17,342 nt of DNA from Deltaproteobacteria bacterium (GTDB lineage: Bacteria > Desulfobacterota > Binatia > UBA9968). This document shows positions 1 to 6,479 of this stretch, piece by piece. Both the position numbers and the translations under genes were made by a program. Every line of letters begins with the position of its first letter. Position 1 is the first letter of the stretch. The DNA lies in contig JAHFAP010000038.1 in NCBI GenBank assembly GCA_023250495.1, positions 1 through 17,342 on the forward strand, read 5' to 3'. The notes beneath the pieces are model-generated. The model did no database searches and was not told the origin of the DNA. It saw nothing but the letters and a program-made list of their open reading frames with translations.

Positions 1-40
1 CGGTCACGATCACCACTTTGTCTTTTAGTCCTTCGATCAT
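1..40 (-). CDS. Short-chain dehydrogenase/reductase, N-terminus only (cut by window edge)
   Basis: Reading leftward from the ATG at 40-38, the first 13 codons give MIEGLKDKVVIVT. This is the usual opening of a classical SDR just before the TGxxxGIG cofactor loop, which would lie outside the window. A GAGGAG ribosome-binding site sits a few bases upstream of the ATG on the minus strand (about positions 47-52). The gene is divergent from the amidohydrolase remnant. Family assignment rests on 13 residues and a good start signal, so it is plausible rather than firm. Substrate unknown. Confidence 0.5.
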   Translation of the reverse strand, partial: MIEGLKDKVVIVT

Positions 41-167
41 CTCTATCTCCTCGCTGACCAATTTTGATCGCACAATAGAGTTTCGCTGTTGGGCTGTCAA
101 GGAGAGCGCAAGGCCTGGTTTGACGGTGGAGGTGGTTTGTTATAGGAACGGGTGGGAGAGGAAAGCC

Positions 168-406
168 ATGGCCAACAAACTCGTGATCGATGCGGATTCC
201 CACGTCGAAGAGGTCAACGAGACCTGGGACTATCTGGACGAGAGATACCGAAGCCGAAGACCTCTTGCGGTGACAACGGAAAATCGCCCGGAGTTGGCCG
301 AGAAACCTCGGCAGAAGAGATCCAGGCCCCGCGGGATCTGAGCGATGCTGCGAAAGGGAAAATACTCGGCTGGAACGCCAAGGCGTTCTACGGATTGGAC
401 ATATAA
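168..406 (+). pseudogene. Amidohydrolase (amidohydrolase_2 family) remnant: both ends kept, middle lost
   Basis: From the ATG at 168, behind a GGGAGAGG ribosome-binding site, the translation starts MANKLVIDADSHVEE and continues ETWDYLDERYRSRRP. This is the typical N-terminus of the metal-dependent amidohydrolase_2 family, including the first metal-ligand region (DADSH). That frame runs to a TGA at 339-341. In another frame, from about 318 to the TAA at 404-406, the sequence reads LSDAAKGKILGWNAKAFYGL. This matches the usual C-terminal tail of the same family. Intact members have roughly 300-400 residues, whereas head and tail here span about 80 codons, so most of the barrel and the other metal ligands are gone. 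The simplest reading is a large internal deletion with a frameshift, near 280-320. The product should have no activity. Confident that it is broken; fairly confident of the family. Confidence 0.65.
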
Positions 407-449
407 GTGACTGTTACAAGATAGTTTGATCGAGAAGGCGGCAAAATTT

Positions 450-1538
450 ATGCGATTATCCCTTCTACGGCTCTTTGTTTCGATGTTGATTCTGGCCCTA
501 GGGCATTCGACCCCAGTGCTGGCCGCTCAAGCGGCCGCACCGGCGAAATCCGCTTTCGATGAGAAGGCGGTGGCTGACTTTTACCGAGGCAAAGCTGTCC
601 GCATCGTTGTCGGGTTCTCTGCCGGCGGAGGTTACGACGCCTACTCACGGTTGATTGCGCGCCATCTCGGCAAGTACATTCCGGGCAATCCTACGGTGAT
701 CGTTGAGAACATGACCGGCGCGGGCAGCATTATCGCGGCAAATCACGTCTACAACGCCGGGCCCAAAGACGGGACCCTGATCGGCAACATCTCCGGCCCC
801 ATCATTCTGGAGCAGCTCTTTAATAATCCCGCGGTGCAGTTCGACATGGCCAAGTTTCGCTACCTCAACGTTCCGGTCGGCGAGACTTATCTCATGATCG
901 TGACCAGGAAGCCTGGAGTCTCAAGGATCGAGGAGATTCTGGGTGCCAAAGGCAAATCGGTCGCATTCGGCGCGATTCCCGGCTCGACTGTAGAGCACGC
1001 GCCGATACTGGTGCGCGACGTTCTCGGGGCGAATCTCAAAGTCGTTTCGGGTTATAAAGGCACGGCCGATGTCCGGTTGGCCATCGACAGCGGAGAAGTC
1101 GAAGGATTCTTCAATACCTGGACATCATCCAAGATTACGTCACTCGACAAGTTTACAAGCGGCGAATGGCTGGTGCTCGCGCAACTCGGGGATACCCCGA
1201 TCAAAGATCTTCCGTTTCCGAACGCCCCGACTATCCCTGCCATGGCAAAGAGCGACGAGCAGCGTCAGCTTCTTCGTTTTGGGACCAGCGTGCCCAATGC
1301 ATTCGGAAAGGTATATGTCCTGGCGGCGGCGGTCCCGGCAGACCGCGCAGCGGCCCTGGAAGCAGCGTTTATGAAGGCCATGGCCGACAAGGAGCTTCTG
1401 GCAGAAGCGGTCAAGGGAAGGTTGGAGATCGACCCGCTTTTTGGCGAGGAGATTCATCGATTGGTAGGCGATTTTTTGGGTATGTCGCCTGAGATTAAAT
1501 CTAAGCTGCAAAAGCTGATAAGACCGGCGGGGAAATAG
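450..1538 (+). CDS. Tripartite tricarboxylate transporter-type (Bug/TctC) periplasmic binding protein
   Basis: Extracytoplasmic solute-binding protein of the Bug/TctC family, which captures carboxylates or related small molecules in the periplasm. From the ATG at 450 there is a clear signal peptide (MRLSLLRLFVSMLILALG, cleavage near VLAA). The mature protein shows family hallmarks: IVVGFSAGGGYDAYSRLIARH, then PTVIVENMTGAGSIIAANHVY and PKDGTLIG. Later segments include VAFGAIPGSTVEHAP and a GYKGTADVRLAIDSGEVEGF block that helps shape the ligand pocket. Length (362 residues) is slightly above the usual 300-330. A TTG in the same frame at 426 is possible, but the ATG gives the better signal peptide. 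No TctA or TctB membrane subunit is in the window, as is common for orphan Bug proteins. Ligand cannot be read from sequence. It lies 43 bp after the amidohydrolase remnant and may once have shared a catabolic operon with it. Confidence 0.85.
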   Translation: MRLSLLRLFVSMLILALGHSTPVLAAQAAAPAKSAFDEKAVADFYRGKAVRIVVGFSAGGGYDAYSRLIARHLGKYIPGNPTVIVENMTGAGSIIAANHVYNAGPKDGTLIGNISGPIILEQLFNNPAVQFDMAKFRYLNVPVGETYLMIVTRKPGVSRIEEILGAKGKSVAFGAIPGSTVEHAPILVRDVLGANLKVVSGYKGTADVRLAIDSGEVEGFFNTWTSSKITSLDKFTSGEWLVLAQLGDTPIKDLPFPNAPTIPAMAKSDEQRQLLRFGTSVPNAFGKVYVLAAAVPADRAAALEAAFMKAMADKELLAEAVKGRLEIDPLFGEEIHRLVGDFLGMSPEIKSKLQKLIRPAGK

Positions 1539-1594
1539 AGTGCTTGCTTGAAGGGCTGCGGGCGAGTTCGAAGCGTCGGCGATCATTGATGAGG

Positions 1595-2452
1595 ATGACG
1601 GAGGCAATGAGCAACAGAGAGCGGCCGGATTTAAACCGGCGGATCAAGGAGCTGCAGGAGGCTCCGGCGCGCTGGTGGGCGGGGGAGGCGGAAGTGGTGC
1701 GGGTCTACTTTTCCCGGTCGCGGACTAAGCAGGACGACATCCGGTGGCTAACGCTCCAGGCGGCGCGGGAGCTGGGCACGGCATCGAGGCAGCTAGGTGA
1801 GGCGCCGGAGATGTTCGAAGGGATTGACGCCTCGGTCGATCGTCACGAATTTGAAGCCGCCATTCGATCCATCTATGAAGAGGTCCGTCACTACCGGCTC
1901 CTTGCGGATATCATAGAGCAGCTCACGGGCCAGAGGGTAAATCCAAAACAGTTGCTTCCCTACGCGGGGACAGGGAAGGAGCGGGTGGGCCATCCGGAGC
2001 TTCCCGCCATGACCGAGGAGATCGCAGTTGCGAAGAGACTCCGTGAGCAATACGGAGAGCTTGCAGAGACAGCGTTGAGCTTTTTTGAGGGCGGCGGGGC
2101 CGCGATCTTTTACAGCGGGAGCAGGGTTCTCGAATATCCTTACGTCTCGTATTCGGGTGGTGAGATCGAGCGCAAGATCGCGGCGGCGATGAAGGTGATC
2201 TTCGAAGACGAGATGCGCCACGGCCCCGTGCACATACCGAGAGCCGCGGAAAGAATCCGCAGCGATCAAGATTTTCTCCAGGCAAAAAAGATCATCGAGG
2301 AGAAGGCAAAGGCCCACCTCAGATTACGCAACGAGACCTTCGGCTATCCGCTTACGGAGCGGCGGATGGGAGAGATCGACGCCGGGATCGGCATCGAGCC
2401 GCTCCCGGTCGATTATCTAGGGGTCTCGCCGGTGTCACCTTACTCGGCTTAG
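1595..2452 (+). CDS. Ferritin-like di-iron protein of unknown function
   Basis: No named family recognised. The protein (about 285 residues) is mostly helical, and two ExxH motifs stand far apart: one in IYEEVRHYRLLADII (E96/H99 counting from this start), one in VIFEDEMRHGPVHI (E206/H209). Between them is another candidate ligand glutamate in the helix ending LSFFEGGGAAIF. Two ExxH motifs on separate helices with extra glutamates are the signature of the ferritin-like four-helix di-iron fold, so a di-iron or di-manganese oxidase, hydroxylase or storage role is plausible. There is no signal peptide or membrane segment, so it is likely cytoplasmic. The start is uncertain: in-frame candidates are TTG 1544 and ATG 1589, 1595 and 1607. 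GGAGG at 1600-1604 is too close to 1607 to be ideal. It follows the Bug/TctC gene and precedes the MocA-like gene by 37 bp, on the same strand. Fold call is inference from motifs. Confidence 0.6.
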   Translation: MTEAMSNRERPDLNRRIKELQEAPARWWAGEAEVVRVYFSRSRTKQDDIRWLTLQAARELGTASRQLGEAPEMFEGIDASVDRHEFEAAIRSIYEEVRHYRLLADIIEQLTGQRVNPKQLLPYAGTGKERVGHPELPAMTEEIAVAKRLREQYGELAETALSFFEGGGAAIFYSGSRVLEYPYVSYSGGEIERKIAAAMKVIFEDEMRHGPVHIPRAAERIRSDQDFLQAKKIIEEKAKAHLRLRNETFGYPLTERRMGEIDAGIGIEPLPVDYLGVSPVSPYSA

Positions 2453-2489
2453 AGAGTATGCCTGTTTCGTATTCACTAGGCGCGCCGTC

Positions 2490-3089
2490 ATGATCGCTGC
2501 AGTCGTTCTGTCAGCCGGCGAGTCGCGCCGGATGGGCCGCCCCAAAGCGCTGCTGCCGATCGGCGGGCTTTCGTTCTTGGAACGAATTGTAAAGTCTCTC
2601 CGAGCGACCAAGGTAGAGAAAGTCATCGTCGTCTTGGGCCACAATCCCGAAGAGATCCAGACAAAGATCCGCCATCTTCCGGTCACCGTCCTGGTGAATT
2701 CCGACTATGCCCAGGGACAGCTTTCTTCTCTGATCGTCGCGATCCGCGCGCTTGAGGCAGAGAAACTCGATGGCATCCTGGTCCATCTCGTGGACCATCC
2801 GTTCCTGAATCCTGACCTGGTGAATCTTATGATCGATCGCTTTTATGAATCGAAGAAGCTGATCGTGGTTCCGACATGCAAGGGCCGGCGCGGCCATCCG
2901 GTGATTTTCTCGAGCCGCCTCTTTGGCGAGCTGCTGAGCGCGCCGATGGATCAAGGGGCGAAGAGCGTGGTCCATGCCCATGCGGCTGAAACGCTGGAGA
3001 TAGAGAGCGACGATGAGGGGATCACGCTCGATATCGACACCCCGGAAGATTATCGCCGACACGTAGGGAGGGATGATGTCCAAGCTTAG
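2490..3089 (+). CDS. MocA/MobA-like NTP transferase (molybdenum-cofactor cytidylyltransferase family)
   Basis: Cytoplasmic nucleotidyltransferase of the NTP_transf_3 (MobA-like) family. The N-terminus carries the nucleotide-binding signature LSAGESRRMGRPKALLPIGG (residues 7-26). VDHPFLNPDLVNLMID (about 101-116) holds the metal-binding aspartate, GRRGHPVIF is the conserved substrate loop, and DIDTPEDY is the typical C-terminal motif. Length (199 residues) is normal. MocA transfers CMP to molybdopterin to give the dinucleotide cofactor of xanthine-oxidase-type enzymes, and relatives act in other cofactor or sugar activation. No molybdoenzyme is in the window, so the exact substrate is open. The ATG at 2490 begins the conserved strand directly. 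The 3' end overlaps the next gene by 17 bases, which suggests translational coupling. Confidence 0.85.
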   Translation: MIAAVVLSAGESRRMGRPKALLPIGGLSFLERIVKSLRATKVEKVIVVLGHNPEEIQTKIRHLPVTVLVNSDYAQGQLSSLIVAIRALEAEKLDGILVHLVDHPFLNPDLVNLMIDRFYESKKLIVVPTCKGRRGHPVIFSSRLFGELLSAPMDQGAKSVVHAHAAETLEIESDDEGITLDIDTPEDYRRHVGRDDVQA

Positions 3090-4047
3090 GCTCACGCTGG
3101 CCTGCGGGGCTTATGACCTGCTCAGACCGTTAATCGAGGGCGCGGTCGTTCCTGGGGGAATCGATCTCAACGTTCTCACGATGGCCTCGCCGGAAAGGCA
3201 CGGCCGGATGCTCAGGCACGAAGAATTCGATATTTGCGAGTTGTCGCTCGTGTCCTACCTCGTGGCATTGGATCAGGGAAGAACGTTCAGAGCGATTCCG
3301 GTTTTCCCGCATCGCCGGTTTCGCCACGGCTACATGGTCAAGCGGATGAATTGCGGGATCGAGAAGCCGGCGGACCTGAACGGAAAAAGGGTAGGGCTGG
3401 ATACTTTGCAGAACTCCGCCGGGCTTTGGATGCGGGGAATTCTGCAGGACCACTACGGCGTCGATCTCAAGAGCATCGAGTGGTGGTGCCAGGAGGAAGA
3501 GGACATCCCGTTCGAGCCGGCGAAGTGGCTCAAAGTGCGGCGCGTCCCCAAAGGGAAGAATATCGACCAGATGCTCCTGGAGGATGAGCTGGAAGGGGCG
3601 CTCTATCCGGAGACGCTCCCGTCCATAAGGAACGGCTCGCCGAAGGTGGCTCTCCTGTTCCCCAATCCCAAGGAGGCGGAGATCGACTATTACAAGAAGA
3701 GCGGGATCTACCCCATCATGCATACCGTCGTCATCAAGCATGAGATCCTGGAGAAAAACCCCTGGGTTGCGGTGAGCTTGCTGCAAGCGTTTCAGCGCTC
3801 CAAAGAGGTCTGCTACGAGCGGATGAAAGATCCGCGAAATTTCACTCTGGTGTGGGTGAAGGACATGATCCAGGAGCAGGAAGAGATTTTCGGCCCGGAT
3901 CCCTGGCCGTATAATCTCGAGGACAATCGCAAAGCGCTGGAGGCGGCCGTGCGCTATGAACACGAGCAGGGGATGATCAAGAAAAAGTTCAAGATCGAGG
4001 ATCTCTTCTTTCCACCGAGCCTCCAGGAAATTCAGGACTATTTATAG
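3073..4047 (+). CDS. PBP-fold protein, NMT1 / 4,5-dihydroxyphthalate decarboxylase-like, no signal peptide
   Basis: 324-residue protein resembling those annotated as ABC substrate-binding protein or 4,5-dihydroxyphthalate decarboxylase-like. The start LRLTLACGAYDLLRPLIEG, the ICELSLVSYLVALDQG segment, FPHRRFRHGYMVK and LNGKRVGLDTLQNSAGLWMRG are the usual landmarks of this branch of the periplasmic-binding-protein fold. No signal peptide or lipobox is visible, so it is predicted cytoplasmic. That fits a catalytic (decarboxylase-like) role better than transport, though many signal-less relatives are labelled transport proteins. ATG at 3073 and 3076 are both possible behind AGGGAGG (about 3065-3071). 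It overlaps the MocA-like gene, is likely co-transcribed with it, and no permease lies nearby. Substrate unknown. Confidence 0.7.
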   Translation: MMSKLRLTLACGAYDLLRPLIEGAVVPGGIDLNVLTMASPERHGRMLRHEEFDICELSLVSYLVALDQGRTFRAIPVFPHRRFRHGYMVKRMNCGIEKPADLNGKRVGLDTLQNSAGLWMRGILQDHYGVDLKSIEWWCQEEEDIPFEPAKWLKVRRVPKGKNIDQMLLEDELEGALYPETLPSIRNGSPKVALLFPNPKEAEIDYYKKSGIYPIMHTVVIKHEILEKNPWVAVSLLQAFQRSKEVCYERMKDPRNFTLVWVKDMIQEQEEIFGPDPWPYNLEDNRKALEAAVRYEHEQGMIKKKFKIEDLFFPPSLQEIQDYL

Positions 4048-4067
4048 CGGGAATTTTTTAGCGCGCC

Positions 4068-5066
4068 ATGCCTGAAATTCGCTACAACATGATCACCCGT
4101 GAGTGGGTGGTCATTGCCACTGAGCGCGCCCGGCGCCCGGATGAGTTCAGAAAGAAGATAAAAGAGCGGACGGAGATCCCTTCCTTTATGCCCGACTGCC
4201 CCTTCTGCCCCGGCAATGAGGATAAAACCCCGCCGGAGCTGCTGCGCCTTCCCAGTGAAGGTCCATGGCAGGTGCGGATCACGTCGAACAAGTTCGCCGC
4301 GCTGGAGCGCGACGGCAGGCTCTCAAGAACGACCAGCGGCATCCGGCGGACAGTGACAGGCGTGGGGATTCACGACGTGATCATCGAGACCCCGGATCAC
4401 AGCAAACCGACGGCGCTCTTGACCGACCATGAGGTGGGAATGGTCATCGAGGCCTATAGACGGCGCTATCTGAGCGTCCTGGAGGATGGGCGCGTCGAAC
4501 AAGTCACCATCTTCAAGAATCACGGCGAGGCCGCCGGCACCTCGCTTCAGCATTCGCACTCGCAGCTCATCGGGACGCCGATCATCCCCACCGAGGTGCG
4601 CGACCGCATGGAGACCGCGCTGCGCCATTACGACGCCATGGGCGAATGCATCTTTTGCCGCACGCTGGAAGAGGAGATGGCCGGAGGCAGCCGCGTGGTG
4701 CTGGAGACCGAGCGCTTTGTGGCCTTTGTTCCTTTCGCCGCGCTCTCCCCCTTTCACCTGTGGATCTTTCCCAAGCGGCACGAGGCATCCTTCGGCTCCG
4801 TCACGGACAGCGACGTGGCCGATTTGGCCCGCATGCTCAGGCTTATCCTGCTCAAGCTCTATCGGGGTCTCAGCAATCCCGATTTCAACTACACGATCCG
4901 CACCGCTCCCAAGGATTCCGCCCAGGTAAGGTACTATCACTGGTACCTGAGCGTGATACCGCGGGTGACCCGGTTGGCGGGCTTTGAGTTGGGCTCGGGG
5001 ATGTTCATCAACATCTCGGTCCCGGAGGAGTCCGCTCAATTTCTACGCGATCTCCCGGTCGAATGA
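4068..5066 (+). CDS. galT: Galactose-1-phosphate uridylyltransferase-like (HIT superfamily)
   Basis: GalT of the Leloir pathway swaps UMP between UDP-glucose and galactose-1-phosphate through a uridylyl-histidine intermediate; this protein has its landmarks. CPFCPGNE gives the CxxC zinc pair (C44, C47), H111 in ETPDHSK fits the third zinc position, and QHSHSQ (161-166) holds the catalytic HxHxQ with H164 as likely nucleophile. YYHWYLSVIPR near the C-terminus is the conserved substrate region. A further CxxC (C194, C197) begins the second HIT-like half. Length (332) is normal. No galE or galK is adjacent, so a related nucleotidyltransferase such as ADP-glucose phosphorylase is possible. The gene starts 20 bp after the upstream CDS and ends the rightward block, with a terminator-like hairpin 20 bp beyond the stop. 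Confidence 0.85.
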   Translation: MPEIRYNMITREWVVIATERARRPDEFRKKIKERTEIPSFMPDCPFCPGNEDKTPPELLRLPSEGPWQVRITSNKFAALERDGRLSRTTSGIRRTVTGVGIHDVIIETPDHSKPTALLTDHEVGMVIEAYRRRYLSVLEDGRVEQVTIFKNHGEAAGTSLQHSHSQLIGTPIIPTEVRDRMETALRHYDAMGECIFCRTLEEEMAGGSRVVLETERFVAFVPFAALSPFHLWIFPKRHEASFGSVTDSDVADLARMLRLILLKLYRGLSNPDFNYTIRTAPKDSAQVRYYHWYLSVIPRVTRLAGFELGSGMFINISVPEESAQFLRDLPVE

Positions 5067-5086
5067 TGCGAGATATCATAGACCAA

Positions 5087-5112
5087 AAAACGACCGGGTA
5101 GTGGGTCGTTTT
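5087..5112 (+). terminator. Terminator-like hairpin after galT
   Basis: AAAACGACC (5087-5095) and GGTCGTTTT (5104-5112) are perfect 9-bp complements with an 8-nt loop. The right arm ends in four T, giving a weak intrinsic-terminator shape 20 bp after the galT stop. The right arm is also part of the left inverted repeat of the element at 5097-5366, so this DNA may serve both roles. Short T tract and modest GC keep confidence moderate. Confidence 0.4.
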
Positions 5113-5366
5113 GCCAGAGATCCTTCACGGAGCCTGTCCTGAGACTCTTCGCGTTGCTCAGAGTGACAATCGAAGGATTCAGGCTTCGTCGTGAGCTCAG
5201 CCGAACGGATGACAAGCCTCTCTAGCGTCATCTTGAGCCCTTCACCCATGTCATCCTGAGTCCTTCGTCTGTCATCCTGAACGAAGTGAAGGATCTCAGG
5301 GTAAACTCCGCGAAGAATCTTCATTCCTATCACACACTGGCTCAAGTCTGAAAACGACCCACTACC
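5097..5366. repeat. MITE/REP-like non-coding element with 16-bp perfect terminal inverted repeats
   Basis: GGTAGTGGGTCGTTTT at 5097-5112 is exactly repeated in reverse complement at 5351-5366, bounding about 270 bp. The interior is built of repeat units. GAGATCCTTCAC (5117-5128) is complementary to GTGAAGGATCTC (5286-5297), and TCATCYTGA occurs at 5228, 5251 and 5272. The unit at 5270-5297 recurs elsewhere in the window. There is no transposase ORF, and no clear target-site duplication at the outer edges. A leftward open frame of 109 codons across it is only a translation of the repeats. It fills most of the 431-bp gap between galT and the beta-helix gene. Mobility is inferred from the inverted ends, not shown. 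Confidence 0.6.
5270..5297. repeat. 28-bp dispersed repeat, copy 1
   Basis: A 28-base unit containing CATCCTGAACGAAGTGAAGG is identical to 17223-17250 at the other end of the window. This unit type (TCATCCTGA..GAAGTGAAGGATCT) is known as an intergenic dispersed repeat in many environmental bacteria. Here it sits inside the inverted-repeat element. Confidence 0.75.
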
Positions 5367-5497
5367 ACACGGGGATACCCCTCCAAGTTTACCAAGGCAA
5401 TGCAAAAACTTTCGCTTGACAGGGGGGGGCTAAAAGTACGCTGTTTATATTCTGTATTGGAGATGGCCCGCAAGGCGCTCCAGAAGGAGGGATTCCC

Positions 5498-6298
5498 ATG
5501 AACAGAACGAGCGGTGTGATAGTAGCGATGCTGGTAGCCCTGAGCCTCGCGTATGCGAGCCTGGCGGCGGCTCAGCCCGCATCAGTTAGCGGGTGCGGAT
5601 CACTTGGTTCTGGCTCTTACATTCTCATCAATGACATCTCCGCCTCGGGCACTTGCCTTACGCTGACGGGCGATAATATCACGATCGACTTTAATGGCTT
5701 CACGATCAAGATGACGAGCGGCTCGGGGTCTGGGATCACGGACAGCAGTACGGCTCGCTCCAATATTGTCATCCGCAACGGGACGGTCAGGGACTTTACA
5801 GTCGTCGGGATTTTTCTTTTGTCCAGTTCAAGTATCCAGATCGACAGGATGCGTGCCGTAAGCAACGGTGCCAGCGGGATAGAGGTCGGCAACGACAGTT
5901 CTGTCACCAACAGCATCGCCAGCAACAACGGCGACATCGGGATCACTGGCTTCGGCAACATTCTCATCACTGGCAACACCGCTAACAACAACGCCGGCTT
6001 CGGGATCCATGGCACTACCAATCTCATCAGCGGTAACACCGCCAACGGCAACGCCAAGGGGATCGAGGCCGCCGCCGGCTCTACCATCAGTGGTAACACC
6101 GCTAGCGGCAACAGTTTCGGGATAATCGTCGGCGGCGGAGGCCGAAGTGATATTCTCAACAACACCGCCAGCGACAACGGCCTTACTGGAATAGAGGTCG
6201 ACTGTCCCAGCAACCTCGTTGGCAACACGGCCCAGGGCAATGGCCAGAACTTGGTCCAGAACGGGGTGGGCTGCAAAAAATTCAACAACCTGTTCTGA
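5498..6298 (+). CDS. Secreted right-handed parallel beta-helix repeat protein
   Basis: 266-residue protein with a clean signal peptide (MNRTSGVIVAMLVALSLAYA, cleavage near AAAQ) and no other membrane segment, so it is exported. A strong AAGGAGGG site 7-8 bases before ATG 5498 supports the start. After a short N-terminal cap (GCGSLGSGSYILINDISASG, then DNITIDFNGFTIKM) it consists of 20-25-residue rungs rich in G, N, S and T. Examples are SGNTANGNAKGI, SGNTASGNSFGI and LNNTASDNGLTGIEV, the pattern of NosD/pectate-lyase-like beta-helices. The rungs are visible as DNA repeats (AACACCGCYARCRRCAAC) between about 5970 and 6180. There are four cysteines in the mature part: two near the N-terminus (GCGS, GTCL) and two near the C-terminus (VDCPS, VGCKK), which could close the ends by disulfides. 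No catalytic signature seen; carbohydrate binding or a surface role is only a guess. Confidence 0.8.
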   Translation: MNRTSGVIVAMLVALSLAYASLAAAQPASVSGCGSLGSGSYILINDISASGTCLTLTGDNITIDFNGFTIKMTSGSGSGITDSSTARSNIVIRNGTVRDFTVVGIFLLSSSSIQIDRMRAVSNGASGIEVGNDSSVTNSIASNNGDIGITGFGNILITGNTANNNAGFGIHGTTNLISGNTANGNAKGIEAAAGSTISGNTASGNSFGIIVGGGGRSDILNNTASDNGLTGIEVDCPSNLVGNTAQGNGQNLVQNGVGCKKFNNLF

Positions 6299-6418
6299 TT
6301 GGGACAGGAATTGGGGATTAGGAATTGGGAAAGCGTGAGGGGTAAGGCAAGCTCAGTCGAGCCGTTTAAAAGCTATTAAATTCTGTTACACGTTTGTTGC
6401 TTCTCCCGAAATCTTTTG

Positions 6419-6466
6419 ACCCTCACCCTTCCCTCTCCCTAGCAGGGAGAGGGTTAGAGTGAGGGT
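6419..6466. terminator. Long hairpin repeat between convergent genes
   Basis: CCCTCTCCCT (6431-6440) and AGGGAGAGGG (6444-6453) pair perfectly around a 3-nt loop. An outer ACCCTCAC (6419-6426) / GTGAGGGT (6459-6466) pair extends the stem past a short internal mismatch. It lies between the convergent beta-helix and thiI genes, where it could end transcription from both sides. There is no T tract, so it is not a classical intrinsic terminator. Similar CCCTCACCC...GGGAGAGGG hairpins occur as dispersed repeats in many genomes. Confidence 0.6.
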
Positions 6467-6479
6467 AGGGTGATCGGGG

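Noticed and set aside
3130..5039. Long leftward frames opposite the NMT1-like gene (277 codons) and galT (238 codons)
   Set aside because: Both are antisense shadows of well-supported genes in GC-rich DNA with low-complexity products lacking family motifs.
5076..5405. Leftward 109-codon open frame between galT and the beta-helix gene
   Set aside because: Its product (ILHFVQDD, CHSEQREES) is the standard spurious translation of the dispersed repeat; it lies wholly in the repeat element and has no domain or ribosome-binding signal.
5416..5451. TTGACA plus TATATT as a standard promoter of the beta-helix gene
   Set aside because: Spacing of 22-24 bp is too long for sigma70; reported only as an oddity because of the G8 tract between them.
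5970..6180. Possible CRISPR-like or tandem repeat array
   Set aside because: The repeats are in frame and encode beta-helix rungs; spacing follows protein periodicity and the spacers are not unique.
5617..6288. Leftward 223-codon open frame inside the beta-helix gene
   Set aside because: It mirrors the repetitive coding sequence (PLAVLPL repeats) and has no recognisable features; the forward gene has signal peptide and ribosome-binding site.
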